From Nitrospirales bacterium (GTDB lineage Bacteria > Nitrospirota > Nitrospiria > Nitrospirales > UBA8639): DNA of 64,000 nucleotides. The notes under the pieces were generated by a model. It had not been told where the DNA came from. It saw only the letters and a list, made by a program, of their open reading frames with translations, and did not search any database. Below are positions 44,628 to 54,747 of the stretch, piece after piece; the first letter of the stretch is position 1, and every line of letters begins with the position of its first letter. Position numbers and translations under genes: made by a program. The stretch is from assembly GCA_021604005.1 (NCBI GenBank), contig BQIV01000009.1:60718-124717 (forward strand), in the 5' to 3' direction.

Positions 44628-47516
44628 ATGTTACATAATCAAAATATTCGCGATTTCACCCTGCTTGATACGTTTCCACGCCGGCATATTGGACCGACAG
44701 AATCGGATATTCAAGAAATGCTTGGAGCTGTCGGCGTCTCATCCCTTGAGGCCTTAGTAAAAAGCACTGTTCCGGAAGATATCGGGGTAAAACACCCTCT
44801 CGCCCTTCATACACATCGTAGCGAGCAGGACGTGCTTGACGAATTACGTCGCATCGCTAGCCATAATCACGTTACACGATCATTTATCGGGATGGGCTAC
44901 TACGACTGTATTACCCCTCCCGTGATTCTCAGAAATATCCTTGAAAACCCCGCGTGGTATACCCAATACACGCCCTATCAGGCTGAAATCTCGCAAGGCC
45001 GATTGGAAGCCCTCTTGAACTTCCAAACCATGGTCACCGATCTCACGGGATTGCCTCTAGCCAATGCTTCATTATTAGATGAAGCGACTGCATCCGCTGA
45101 AGCTATGACGATGTGCCGGGCCATATGCAAATCAGACCACATGGCATTTTTCATCTCTGAGGATTGCCACCCACAAACAATTGCCGTCATCGAGACACGA
45201 GCCAAGCCACTCGGTATTACAATTGATATTGGAAATCCTGAGCAGATTCGTTGGCAGGAAGCCCAGTATTTCGGGATTCTGTTGCACTACCCAACCACTC
45301 AAGGATTTGTCCACGATTATCAATCTCTAGCTCAACACGCGCACGAAGCTGGTGCACTCGTCGTGGTGGCGACAGACCTTTTGGCGCTCACCCTCCTGCG
45401 ATCGCCTGCGGAATTTGGAGCAGATATTGCCGTAGGGTCAAGTCAACGATTCGGTGTGCCGCTTGGATTCGGTGGACCCCATGCCGCGTTCCTTTCGACA
45501 AAAGAAGCATACAAACGGCAGATGCCGGGCCGAATGGTTGGCGTGTCACGGGATACGCAGGGTCACGTGGCTTATCGACTTGCGCTTCAAACACGCGAAC
45601 AGCATATTCGACGCGACCGTGCTACCAGCAATATCTGTACGGCTCAAGCGCTTCTTGCCAATGTCGCCAGCATGTACGCGGTGTACCATGGTCCGGCCGG
45701 TCTCAGGCAGATTGCGCAACGAATTCGAACACTCACACTCTGCATGGCAGAAGGCCTTCGAAAACTCGACTGTCAAGTGGAGAGCGAATTATTCTTTGAC
45801 ACGATTCATATCAAATCAACGGCACTTTCCCATGATCAGATTCAGGAAAATTGCCGGAAACACCAAGTCAATCTTCGCACGTTTACGGATGGGACCTATG
45901 GGATATCGCTCGATGAACCTACGACTCCTGCTGAAGTCGAGCGGCTTTTCCGAATATTTTCGAAAACAGAACAGCTTCCATTTACGCTGGAGGAACTTTC
46001 ACAGACCATCGACTCTGCTATCCCAACGCCTCATGCTCGGACCACATCTTTTCTCACCCATGAGGTCTTTAATCAGTACCACGCAGAACATGAATTGCTT
46101 CGATACATGTATCACCTTCAGAATCGGGACCTCTCGCTGGTGCACTCTATGATTCCGTTAGGGTCCTGCACCATGAAATTGAATGCCACGGCGGAAATGA
46201 TTCCCGTGACTTGGCCAGAATTTGGGCGACTCCATCCCTTTGCGCCGCAAGACCAAACGGAGGGGTACCAAACGGTCTTTCAACAGCTTGAAAAATGGTT
46301 AGCCGAAATTTCTGGGTTTGCCGCCGTCTCGCTTCAACCCAATGCCGGCTCACAAGGGGAATTTGCCGGACTCATGGTGATCAAGGCCTACCACGAACAA
46401 CGTAAGGACACGCAACGAAATGTCTGCCTCATTCCTGTTTCCGCTCATGGCACCAATCCGGCCAGTGCCGTCATTGCCGGTCTGAAGGTGGTCCCCGTGG
46501 CCTGTGACGACCAAGGTAATATAGATCTTGCTGACCTCAAGGCCAAATCCAAGCAACACAAGGACACCCTGGCGGCCTTGATGGTGACCTACCCGTCAAC
46601 ACATGGTGTCTTTGAAGAAACCATCCGTGACGTCTGTCAGGTCGTGCATGAACATGGCGGACAGGTCTACATGGACGGAGCCAACATGAATGCCATGGTC
46701 GGACTCTGCCGGCCCGGTGATATTGGTGCAGATGTGTGCCATTTAAATCTCCACAAAACCTTCTGTATCCCGCATGGCGGTGGAGGCCCAGGCATGGGAC
46801 CGATAGGCGCAGCCGCTCATCTTGCGCCATTTTTACCAGGACATCCCGTGCAGAACCCAAGTGGCGAACAGGCAATTGGCCCCATTGCCGCTGCACCATA
46901 CGGCAGTCCGAGCATTCTCCCCATTTCTTGGGCCTTCATTGCCCTGATGGGTGCAGACGGTCTCACCAAATCCACCCAGGTCGCCATCCTGAACGCTAAC
47001 TACATGGCCAAGCGTTTAGAAAAACATTACTCCGTGCTCTATACCGGAAAAAACGGGCTCTCGGCACATGAATTTATCCTGGACTTACGCCCATTCAAAA
47101 AAAGCGCCGATGTGGAAGTGGAAGATATTGCCAAACGGCTGATGGATTTCGGGTTTCATGCACCAACCATCTCCTGGCCAGTTCCTGGAACCATGATGGT
47201 CGAGCCGACGGAAAGCGAATCAAAAGCCGAGCTAGACCGTTACTGCGAAGCCCTCATCACCATTAGAAAAGAAATTGCTGAGATCGAAGACGGCCGTCTC
47301 CCCCGTGACAACAATCCTTTAAAACATGCGCCTCACACCATCGAACAGATTGCCTCGTCTGAGTGGGATCATCCCTACTCACGCGAACAGGCGGCGTTTC
47401 CACTTCCTTGGCTGCGCACCAGAAAATTTTGGCCTGCGGTCTCGCGAATCGATAACGCGTATGGCGACCGGCACCTCATTTGCACCTGCCCACCCATGGA
47501 AATTTTTCAATCCTAA
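44628..47516 (+). CDS. gcvP: Glycine dehydrogenase (decarboxylating), P-protein
   Basis: PLP enzyme of the glycine cleavage system, full-length single-chain form of 962 residues. N-terminal half: [42 protein letters not shown]-terminal half: [20 protein letters not shown] and the PLP-lysine site [22 protein letters not shown] (Lys about 710). The T-protein gene lies at 57225-58328; no gcvH or lpd is in the window, so the system is split over the genome. Confidence 0.97.
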   Translation: MLHNQNIRDFTLLDTFPRRHIGPTESDIQEMLGAVGVSSLEALVKSTVPEDIGVKHPLALHTHRSEQDVLDELRRIASHNHVTRSFIGMGYYDCITPPVILRNILENPAWYTQYTPYQAEISQGRLEALLNFQTMVTDLTGLPLANASLLDEATASAEAMTMCRAICKSDHMAFFISEDCHPQTIAVIETRAKPLGITIDIGNPEQIRWQEAQYFGILLHYPTTQGFVHDYQSLAQHAHEAGALVVVATDLLALTLLRSPAEFGADIAVGSSQRFGVPLGFGGPHAAFLSTKEAYKRQMPGRMVGVSRDTQGHVAYRLALQTREQHIRRDRATSNICTAQALLANVASMYAVYHGPAGLRQIAQRIRTLTLCMAEGLRKLDCQVESELFFDTIHIKSTALSHDQIQENCRKHQVNLRTFTDGTYGISLDEPTTPAEVERLFRIFSKTEQLPFTLEELSQTIDSAIPTPHARTTSFLTHEVFNQYHAEHELLRYMYHLQNRDLSLVHSMIPLGSCTMKLNATAEMIPVTWPEFGRLHPFAPQDQTEGYQTVFQQLEKWLAEISGFAAVSLQPNAGSQGEFAGLMVIKAYHEQRKDTQRNVCLIPVSAHGTNPASAVIAGLKVVPVACDDQGNIDLADLKAKSKQHKDTLAALMVTYPSTHGVFEETIRDVCQVVHEHGGQVYMDGANMNAMVGLCRPGDIGADVCHLNLHKTFCIPHGGGGPGMGPIGAAAHLAPFLPGHPVQNPSGEQAIGPIAAAPYGSPSILPISWAFIALMGADGLTKSTQVAILNANYMAKRLEKHYSVLYTGKNGLSAHEFILDLRPFKKSADVEVEDIAKRLMDFGFHAPTISWPVPGTMMVEPTESESKAELDRYCEALITIRKEIAEIEDGRLPRDNNPLKHAPHTIEQIASSEWDHPYSREQAAFPLPWLRTRKFWPAVSRIDNAYGDRHLICTCPPMEIFQS

Positions 47517-47569
47517 ATCCGGCTCAAAAATGGATTCGCCTTCTTCAGGCACCCAACAGATATCCACAC

Positions 47570-47592
47570 GCTCTCACAACGTATGTGAGAGC
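47570..47592 (+). terminator. Hairpin after gcvP
   Basis: GCTCTCACA and TGTGAGAGC, a perfect 9-bp stem with a 5-nt loop, 54 nt past the gcvP stop. There is no T-run after it, so it may be a factor-dependent terminator or an mRNA-stabilising hairpin. Confidence 0.5.
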
Positions 47593-47651
47593 ACGACAAT
47601 GCTTGCGGTTGCCCCCCGAAGCATTTGCCAGGGTAAGACTTCCTTAAATTC

Positions 47652-48908
47652 ATGGCTTCAAATTCCTCAAACCGTCTTCTTCTGCTGATTATCATCGGAA
47701 TCTTCAGCGGAATTGTTCTTGGCGGGTTCCTACCTGAGACCGGAAGGGCTGTGGCTTTTCTTGGAGAATTGTTCCTTCGCGCGCTGTTTGTCATGGTTGT
47801 GCCATTGGTGATGAGTTCCATGATCGTGGGTGTCAGCAGCCTCGGTGATGTGAGAAAGTTGGGACAATTAGGCGGGAGAACGATCCTGTTTTTTATGACC
47901 ACGACGGCTATTGCCGTCGCTATTGGCTTGCTTCTCGTACTCGTAATCCATCCAGGGGTCCCTTTAGAAAGTATGGACACGTCTCATGCAACCTCAGAGA
48001 CCGTTTCCGAACGCATGGAAGATAAACCCACGACCTTGGGAGATTTATTAAAAACAATCCTCACAAATATGGTTCCGCAAAACCTGTTTGCCGCGATGGC
48101 GAATACTGACGTGCTGCCGCTCATCGTCTTTTCGCTCATCTTTGGAGGAATCCTGACCACAATCGGAGAACAAGGGCATATTGTCATTCGATTGTTCGAA
48201 GGCATCAACGAAGCCATCATGGGCATCGTTCACCTATTGATGTGGGTCGCCCCCATCGGAATTGGCACGCTCATTGCCGGCCGGTTGGGAGAAGCTGGAG
48301 GGTTTGCGGGGTTCTGGCCGCAACTTCAAACATTGGGGGCCTATGCCGGGACCGTGATTCTTGCACTTCTTCTGCACGGACTCATCATCTTGCCCATAGC
48401 GCTTCGATTTCTAGGAAAACAATCAGTACCAGACTACGCTAAAGTCATGAGCGCCGCTCTGATGACTGCTTTTTCCACCAGCTCAAGTTCAGCCACTATG
48501 CCGTTGACCATCGAAAGCCTTATTGAAAAGGGCAACATCTCTCGACGAACGGTAAGCTTTGTGATCCCCTTAGGCGCAACCATTAATATGAATGGCACTG
48601 CCCTGTATGAGGCCGTCGCCGCTGTTTTTATCGCACAAAGCTATGGGATTGAATTGGGGCTGGGAGAAACCATCATCGTGTTGCTCACGGCCACACTTTC
48701 GGCCATTGGCGCAGCGGGTATTCCCGAAGCCGGACTCGTCACGATGGTGATAGTTTTGAAAGCCGTCGATCTCCCGATCGAAGGCGTCTCGCTGATTTTA
48801 GTCATTGACTGGTTTCTGGATCGTTGCCGAACGACGATCAACGTCTGGAGCGATGCGGTCGGGGCAGCCGTCATTGACAGGGCTGAGGGCAATCAAGAAA
48901 AAGCTTAA
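47652..48908 (+). CDS. DAACS-family Na+ or H+:dicarboxylate/amino acid symporter
   Basis: 418-residue membrane transporter of the glutamate/C4-dicarboxylate family. Hairpin 1 motif TAFSTSSSSATMPLT, helix 7 LGATINMNGTALYEAVAAVF (NMNGT where many have NMDGT), hairpin 2 AIGAAGIPEAGLVTMVIVL and helix 8 DWFLDRCRTTINVWSDAVGAA with the substrate-contacting Arg and Asn. The large periplasmic loop after helix 2-3 (residues about 100-135) is charged. It is convergent with the next gene, 3 nt apart. The substrate cannot be fixed. Confidence 0.93.
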   Translation: MASNSSNRLLLLIIIGIFSGIVLGGFLPETGRAVAFLGELFLRALFVMVVPLVMSSMIVGVSSLGDVRKLGQLGGRTILFFMTTTAIAVAIGLLLVLVIHPGVPLESMDTSHATSETVSERMEDKPTTLGDLLKTILTNMVPQNLFAAMANTDVLPLIVFSLIFGGILTTIGEQGHIVIRLFEGINEAIMGIVHLLMWVAPIGIGTLIAGRLGEAGGFAGFWPQLQTLGAYAGTVILALLLHGLIILPIALRFLGKQSVPDYAKVMSAALMTAFSTSSSSATMPLTIESLIEKGNISRRTVSFVIPLGATINMNGTALYEAVAAVFIAQSYGIELGLGETIIVLLTATLSAIGAAGIPEAGLVTMVIVLKAVDLPIEGVSLILVIDWFLDRCRTTINVWSDAVGAAVIDRAEGNQEKA

Positions 48909-48911
48909 CGT

Positions 48912-49838
48912 TTATAACCCACTTCGATCCTCACGAGAGATGGTGAGTTTGGCCTCGATGAATTCTTGATGGCCAAGTTCCAACCCTTTGGCAATCGCGC
49001 GAATTTCTTCGATCTCGGCACTTGAGGTTTTTCCGGCGGCATTCGCGATGGAAAACAGACCCTTGAGAAACGCCTTACGTTCGGAAACAGTCGTACAAGC
49101 ACAAAACCCTTTCGACAATTGCACGAAATCTAGGCCTTTCATGATGCGCTGATGGCTAATTTCCATGATCAACTGGGCTTCCTCTTCCGGCAATTGCCAG
49201 CCCTCCGCTAGCGCACGACTGATAGAATTCTGCTCTTGTTCACAAAAGGCCTTGTCCACCCAGGCGACCCGCGCCATGATGCCTGCAGCCAAACAGACTT
49301 TCCGAATGTCTTCATCTGGCAATGAAAATGTCAGCCCCCGTGCCTTCATTTCTGAGACAAGCTGGTAATACACCGTATTTTTTATGTAATCCTCAAGTCG
49401 GCTCTCGCGACCACCATCATTTCCATAAGAACCTGTTCGAGAACTGATCGCCCGCCGAAGTGGATTGCCAAGATGGGCCAACAGCCCCGTACTCTTTGCG
49501 TCAATGTCTTGCCGCAACGTTTCAACTACCGCCGCTTCGGCGTCTTTTTTCTCTCCATCTATATGAACGAGTTTTTCTAATGTTGAGAGAGCTAACGCCT
49601 TATCTTCTTTGGTGGTGATACCGCTCAAGACACGCGACAACAATTCCTGAATTTCTTCCTCACTGACAGATGATTCCATATATAGTTCCAACTTCATCCA
49701 TTCTTCTCCGGAAATCTCCGGCAGTAGAAAGAGTAACTCTTTCAACGCATTGATTTCTTTCGCCTCCAGTTTCCCGTCTGCCCATGCCGCCGCAACCATT
49801 AATTTCCCCAGATTCAATACAAATTCTTTGTCAGCCAT
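48912..49838 (-). CDS. TerB-like domain protein
   Basis: 308 residues from ATG 49838, preferred over GTG 49877 because AGGAAATGG precedes it. Two TerB/DjlA-N-like helical modules: LGKLMVAAAWADGKLEAKEINALKEL (about 10-110) and IMARVAWVDKAFCEQEQNSI plus LFSIANAAGKTSSAEIEEIRAIAKGL (about 190-300), with the Asp-Gly and acidic residues that bind metal in TerB. Role unknown; such proteins are linked to stress or membrane-associated complexes. Confidence 0.8.
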   Translation of the reverse strand: MADKEFVLNLGKLMVAAAWADGKLEAKEINALKELLFLLPEISGEEWMKLELYMESSVSEEEIQELLSRVLSGITTKEDKALALSTLEKLVHIDGEKKDAEAAVVETLRQDIDAKSTGLLAHLGNPLRRAISSRTGSYGNDGGRESRLEDYIKNTVYYQLVSEMKARGLTFSLPDEDIRKVCLAAGIMARVAWVDKAFCEQEQNSISRALAEGWQLPEEEAQLIMEISHQRIMKGLDFVQLSKGFCACTTVSERKAFLKGLFSIANAAGKTSSAEIEEIRAIAKGLELGHQEFIEAKLTISREDRSGL

Positions 49839-50678
49839 TGTTCCATTTCCTGTCTGTGTAGAATAGTTGTTGGCCACTCCTCGGAGAGCGTCTCCCCATC
49901 AAGAAGCGGTAAAGGTCAAAACGCAAGAGTACGTAGGGGTCTGTGAGAAATCAAGTGCGATAGATGGCGCGCCGTTCTATGAGTACAACGTCGGGTGAGA
50001 ATAGTCTGGCATAAACATAAAGACACTCCCTCTATACAGTAGTTATATATAGAGTCCTATCTTCCTACCACTTGTGAGCATAAGAAGGACAGTGTAAAAA
50101 TCAATCCTTTAAAAATGGACATGAAATGCTAAAAATCTTTGTCGTCGGTATCGTCGGATATTTATACCTACGATATAAATATAGGCCTTCCAATTCATAC
50201 GTCAGGCTCCTTCTCCGTCCATCTGATTAGAAAGGTAAGTGTTGAGCGTGGATGATAGACCCACCATATGACGTGAATATGTAGACTGTTAAAAGTTTTC
50301 CTTTCCTATTCGTTCGTTGTATTCAGGTGTGAAAATTTCCCTAATTTGAATATTTTTCTCATCATGCCTCGGCAAGTCGACACGAATGATAGTGCAACAG
50401 GCATCATTGAAAATATGTTTGAGCAGGCATCCGAAAACATCCTGATAATGAAACCCTGGCCTGCTGGATAGGTCATTCCATCCGTTTCCGAACAGATGCT
50501 CCTGAAACCGTCATTGCAGTTCCGAATGACTCTACCCAGCCCAGGATTTGACAATTGATACACATTACAAACACGTAGTTGAGCAAAAAGTATTCCACAT
50601 AATACAACTCAGTTGTCTCAACAAGACCTTTCACAAGAAATGCGCGTTTTGGAGCACACAAAGACAGATACACTTTGG
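49839..50678. other. Long region without a supported gene
   Basis: About 840 bp. A 34-codon frame at 50126-50230 (MLKIFVVGIVGYLYLRYKYR...) could be a tiny membrane protein but has no ribosome site. It overlaps an inverted repeat, ATATTTATA at 50158-50166 and TATAAATAT at 50174-50182. Minus-strand frames at 50306-50673 lack domain or codon support. Confidence 0.4.
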
Positions 50679-50834
50679 TTATGCCGCTTTTTTGTAATCA
50701 ACCTCTTTCGATTTTGATTCAGGGGGTTTGGTATCTTCATTCGAGGTCGGACATTCAGACCTTGTCAGGGTCATCACAAATACCGTCAAAACACCCAACA
50801 GATATAATCCAGCTCCGATAAATTCCCATGCCAT
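50679..50834 (-). CDS. Small single-helix membrane protein
   Basis: 51 residues: MAWEFIGAGLYLLGVLTVFV as membrane helix, then a charged tail with TSNEDTKPPESKSKEVDY. AAGGAGGG lies 7 nt before the ATG at 50834, a strong ribosome site, which is the main argument that this short frame is real. The helix-plus-tail form recalls small accessory subunits of respiratory complexes, but no partner gene is next to it. Confidence 0.65.
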   Translation of the reverse strand: MAWEFIGAGLYLLGVLTVFVMTLTRSECPTSNEDTKPPESKSKEVDYKKAA

Positions 50835-51184
50835 ACGCCATCCCTCCTTGATCATTCAATTGAACAATAAAGACGACCACATGAAGAATTGCTGACCCAT
50901 ATTTGTCCTTAGGTAGAGAAGCTTGCATCCCTCAATCCTTCGTTCATCATGATAGAGATAGTGAGCAAAGTCCGCACCAATTTGAACGTTGGGCTTCCGA
51001 AAAATTCGATGCGCTCTATTTCATCGAACGAAGAACAGGTGACGTTCGTGAAGCCGATCCGCGACAAACATGGAAGGCAACTACAGACAGGAAGATGTAT
51101 GACTTTGGATATACAACGTATGAAAAGTGATACGAACTCTCACAGTCACTCTGACAAGAAACGGTTTTCTGTGTAGAAAATTGC
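50835..51184. other. Intergenic region with a doubtful short frame
   Basis: A plus-strand frame at 50903-51130 (TTG start, 75 codons) ends FDALYFIERRTGDVREADPR and has somewhat protein-like composition, but no ribosome site. It is left as uncertain. Nothing else is seen. Confidence 0.35.
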
Positions 51185-51598
51185 CTAATGAGGGAACTGC
51201 CGAAGAAAGGCTCGAAAGATATCTTTCCAGGTAACGATGCCTTCGATCATTCCGCCTTGCGTCACTACCGGCAGACAGGAAATATCTTTATCGAGAAGGA
51301 GGTGTGCCGCGTCCTCAACCATTGTTTCACGTGACACCGTCGGGTGATGCCGCCGCATGATCTGATGGGCGCGCTTCTGTAACGTCGCTAAATCACGGTC
51401 GGTCTCGGACAGCGTTCCAACATAGGGACTGAGGGCTTGCCACAGGTCTTTCTCAGTAATCACCCCTTCCAATCGGTTTTCACTACACACTAAGAGGTGA
51501 TGAAACCTGGCTTTGAGAAAAATGGACCGCACATAGTCAAGGCTGTCATCCATGTCCACGGTGACAATCTTTGTAATCATCACAGAATCAACGGTCAT
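51185..51598 (-). CDS. CBS-domain-pair protein
   Basis: 137 residues forming two CBS motifs: VTVDMDDSLDYVRSIFLKARFHHLLV...GVITEKDLW (residues about 10-60) and PTVSRETMVEDAAHLLLDKDISCLPVV...GIVTWKDIF (about 85-130). CBS pairs bind adenosyl nucleotides and signal energy state. It stands alone with no catalytic domain. ATG 51598. Confidence 0.92.
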   Translation of the reverse strand: MTVDSVMITKIVTVDMDDSLDYVRSIFLKARFHHLLVCSENRLEGVITEKDLWQALSPYVGTLSETDRDLATLQKRAHQIMRRHHPTVSRETMVEDAAHLLLDKDISCLPVVTQGGMIEGIVTWKDIFRAFLRQFPH

Positions 51599-51733
51599 TC
51601 CAGCTTCTCCTCATCGGTCATGTCGGCGCATCATATGGGCTGAACATGCGCAAAATCCCATCGTCCCTGACATCGCAATGTGAATAACGCCGTCAGAATA
51701 GACGATTTTTTTCCTCGTAGTAGTCTTTTTCGG

Positions 51734-51739
51734 TATAAT
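51734..51739 (+). promoter_or_regulatory. Likely -10 box of the decarboxylase gene
   Basis: TATAAT 32 nt upstream of ATG 51771. Transcription would begin near 51746, making the earlier ATG at 51747 leaderless and favouring 51771. The -35 region (TTTCCT, about 51709) is weak. Confidence 0.4.
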
Positions 51740-51770
51740 TCAGTAAATGGTTAACAAAGGAAACAAGCCC

Positions 51771-53411
51771 ATGCCTGAAACGATCGGCTCGCTCCTCCTC
51801 AAACGGCTGCACAACCTTAGCCTGCATCATATCTTTGGCATTCCAGGCGATTATGTGTTGACCCTCTATAAGTTGATCGAAGAATCGCCAATTCAGCATA
51901 TCGGTACCACTCGGGAAGATTGCGCGGGCTTTGCCGCCGATGCCTATGCCAGGGTTCATGGGATTGGCGGGGTCTGTGTCACCTATTGCGTGGGCGGTTT
52001 AAATATTGTGAATGCCACGGCGTGTGCCTACGCCGAGCGCTCACCGGTCGTGGTGCTTTCAGGGTCGCCCGGAGCGGCAGAACGGATTCAAAACCCCTTT
52101 CTGCACCATATGGTCAGGGATCACACGACACAGCGTGAAGTTTTTGACAAGGTGACCGTCGCTTCGGTCATCCTTGATGACCCTGTAACGGCAGAACAGG
52201 AGATTGACCGGGCCCTCGAAGCCTTACGGCGATATAAGCGCCCAATCTACCTGGAAATCCCACGCGATAAAGTCCTGACACCCGTTGAACCCCAATCACT
52301 CACGAGTGCACAAGAAATGGAATGTTTAAGTGATCCAGCAGCCTTGAAAGAAGCTGTGACAGAAGTACGGGCTATTCTAGCCGATGCTGAACGTCCGGTT
52401 ATCTTAGCCGGCGCGGAAATCTACCGCTTTGGCATCCAGCATGACTTACGGCAACTGGTCGAACGCATGAATGCACCGATCGCGACAACACTGTTAGGGA
52501 AATCCGTCATTCAAGAAGATCACCCGTTGTATATCGGAGTTTATGGAGGCTTGGTCGGCCGCGAAGAAGTTCTGGCCTTCGTGGATCAAGCGGACTGCCT
52601 CTTAACTTTGGGCACCGTCTTGACGGATATCGATGACGTCAAAGTCCATTCCCGATTGCTCGCGTCGGGCCGCACCATTCATGCGACGGCTGATGCCATC
52701 ATCATTAAACATCATCGCTATGACGGCGTACGGTTTGAAGACTTTGTGCGAGCACTGTCTTCGACGCCGCTCCCTGCATTTCCATCACGTCCGCTGCCCA
52801 AACAAGACCCGCGGCTCTTCGAAGAGCCATCTTCTTCAACACCAGTCACCCTACGTAGCTTATTTGGGCATCTCGATAGTCTATTAACAAAAAACCATTT
52901 AGTGATTGCCGATGTGGGGGAATCGCTCTTTGCCTCTGCCGATCTTCACGTTCATCAAAGCGCCGAATTTCTCTCCCCAGCCTATTACACGTCTATGGGA
53001 TTTAGCGTCCCTGCTGCCTTAGGCGCCGGCCTTGCCGATCCATCAAAACGGATTGTCGTCCTCGTTGGAGATGGCGCCTTCCAAATGACCGGAACCGAGT
53101 TAAGTTCCTGTGCTCGGAACGGACAAACGCCGATCGTCATCGTACTCAATAACCATGGCTACACTACCGAACGGGAAATTCTCGAAGGTTCGTTTAATGA
53201 TCTACAAGAATGGCGCTATGAACAAATATGCGGCCTAATCGGAGGCGGAATTGGTCTGCTCATCCGCACATACGGTGAGTTAGTCAAAGGCTTGCAAAGC
53301 GCAATGGGCGATGAAAAAAACATCTACGTCTTAAATGTCTTTCTTGATCCCGCCGATCGCTCCACCGCCATGACCCGCGTAGCACAACGATTAGCTAAAC
53401 GACTTACATAA
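51771..53411 (+). CDS. Pyruvate/indolepyruvate decarboxylase-like TPP enzyme
   Basis: 546 residues from ATG 51771 (AAAGGA upstream; 51747 also in frame). N-terminal PYR domain with FGIPGDYVLTLYKLIEE, the catalytic-type Glu in TTREDCAGFAADAYARVHG, and a His motif MVRDHTTQREVF in place of the paired His of yeast-type enzymes. C-terminal PP domain with the TPP-Mg signature VGDGAFQMTGTELSS...VLNNHGYTTE. It decarboxylates a 2-keto acid to an aldehyde; pyruvate, phenylpyruvate or indolepyruvate are all possible. Single-gene unit. Confidence 0.88.
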   Translation: MPETIGSLLLKRLHNLSLHHIFGIPGDYVLTLYKLIEESPIQHIGTTREDCAGFAADAYARVHGIGGVCVTYCVGGLNIVNATACAYAERSPVVVLSGSPGAAERIQNPFLHHMVRDHTTQREVFDKVTVASVILDDPVTAEQEIDRALEALRRYKRPIYLEIPRDKVLTPVEPQSLTSAQEMECLSDPAALKEAVTEVRAILADAERPVILAGAEIYRFGIQHDLRQLVERMNAPIATTLLGKSVIQEDHPLYIGVYGGLVGREEVLAFVDQADCLLTLGTVLTDIDDVKVHSRLLASGRTIHATADAIIIKHHRYDGVRFEDFVRALSSTPLPAFPSRPLPKQDPRLFEEPSSSTPVTLRSLFGHLDSLLTKNHLVIADVGESLFASADLHVHQSAEFLSPAYYTSMGFSVPAALGAGLADPSKRIVVLVGDGAFQMTGTELSSCARNGQTPIVIVLNNHGYTTEREILEGSFNDLQEWRYEQICGLIGGGIGLLIRTYGELVKGLQSAMGDEKNIYVLNVFLDPADRSTAMTRVAQRLAKRLT

Positions 53412-53412
53412 G

Positions 53413-53450
53413 ACGAACCTTGAAACCACAAAAGTGTTTTCAAGGTTCGT
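53413..53450 (+). terminator. Strong hairpin after the decarboxylase gene
   Basis: ACGAACCTTGAAA at 53413-53425 pairs with TTTCAAGGTTCGT (53438-53450). It starts 2 nt after the stop codon. A second stem, GCTTGCGC/GCGCAAGC, follows at 53458-53489. Confidence 0.7.
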
Positions 53451-53783
53451 CGCTCATGCTTGCGCGCCGTAGCGCTCCGGTGCGCAAGCGTGAAGTGTAT
53501 CTCGTATCACGAGTAGAGAATTTTATATAAAAACCAGCTACGCTTCGCAAATAAAGGCTATGTTTGCCTCACTAAGAGCGACAGTTGAGGTTTCTTCAGT
53601 TATTTGTTCTTTTATTACCGTTTAGAATTTCCTTCAAACGAGACATTATTCAAAAATATTTTTGCAGCCTCTCGTCGCAACTAATTGACAAAATCATTAA
53701 AGTCTCACATATTTCTAGTCCATGCAATTGAGGAATGCGGATCTTGGCAGATCTAATTCTATCGGGGTCGACTAAAAAGACTT
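53451..53783. other. Intergenic region at the edge of an A+T-rich patch
   Basis: Contains the second GC-rich stem, then a GTGAAGTGTATCTCGTATCACGAG repeat of the family seen at 39804-39935 (in two parts, 53491-53514), then A+T-rich DNA without a recognisable gene. Confidence 0.4.
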
Positions 53784-54574
53784 ATGAATAAGAAAAGACA
53801 ACTAACAACTCAAGAACTTGAATCACACTTAAGAGAACAGCTTCAATTCCTTGAATCTTCATGCAATTTATTTGATGAGGGTATTGAGTCTGAGGCAAAA
53901 CGTCTTGCCGTTACATTACGTATTCTGTTTCATGACACTAATTCCTCTAAGTCTTTGCTTGGTCAACTGAATAGATTGAGAACTAAGTTTTGTGATACTG
54001 CATTTGATTGGAATCCAGATAGTATTTTGACGCATGGAGGACTCGTGTATATTGCCTCAGGTCCACCAACCGCACGCTATGTTGCAATGCTAGATGATAC
54101 ACCGAATCCAGTGAAAAAGGAGGTTGAATTCGAGAACTGGTGGAACAAACCCGTCTTTGTAGACAAGCAACGGCGACAACTATCTAGGGAAAAACTTATC
54201 CTGACAACTGCCGACCAAGATGGTGGGGCGCATGTGGATCCAACTTTAGAAGAATCATATTATGCACTATCAAGAGAAAACTCTCTTAACTGGGTAGCTA
54301 ATGATGGCTATAGTGAAAACGCAATGGAGGGTCCAGAGAAGGCTGCCATTAGACAAATAGCACACGAAACTTTGAAAACGCTTGTTCCAGGATATGAAAA
54401 AAACCTCTAAATAATTCTAAAGAGATTTTTGGAGGAATGTCTGTCAGAGAAGTATCGCCAAAAGGCAAGTCGCATCCCACACTCGCAATAAAAAAAGAGA
54501 AAACTGCTCGGAATGAACCCTGCACTTGCGGAAGTGGCAAGAAATATAAGAAATGCTGTTTGGATAAAGAGTGA
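53784..54574 (+). pseudogene. Hypothetical protein with SEC-C tail split by a frameshift
   Basis: The first frame gives 208 residues to a stop at 54410: an acidic, mostly helical protein of no family I know (FENWWNKPVFVDKQRR, LTTADQDGGAHVDPTLEESYYALSREN). Shifting frame at the A7 tract 54397-54403 continues ...KKPLNNSKEIFGGM and ends in NEPCTCGSGKKYKKCCLDKE, a complete SEC-C zinc motif, which is normally found at protein C-termini. Alternatively the tail is its own 45-residue gene from ATG 54437, but GGAGG then lies only 1 nt away, which is poor. Base composition is lower in G+C than in the metabolic genes around it. Confidence 0.6.
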
Positions 54575-54738
54575 TGGCCAATAATTACGTATACATTGAT
54601 ACCTTTTTCTGTAGCTATACTCCCCCGGAACGTTATCAGGCAGCCCGTTTGAGCTTAACTGATAGCTTGACAGTCCTTCAGATGACATTTGCGGGCTACG
54701 CGTCGCATGATTTTACTCGTCGGCATTTTCCCAATTGA
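54574..54738 (+). CDS. Possible 54-residue peptide
   Basis: ATG overlaps the TGA of the SEC-C frame (TGATG), reading MANNYVYIDTFFCSYTPPER and ending RRHFPN. No family and no ribosome site other than coupling. May be a remnant. Confidence 0.25.
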   Translation: MANNYVYIDTFFCSYTPPERYQAARLSLTDSLTVLQMTFAGYASHDFTRRHFPN

Positions 54739-54747
54739 GGGTTCTAC

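Noticed and set aside
50306..50673. Minus-strand frames of 66-85 codons
   Set aside because: No ribosome site, no domain, odd composition.
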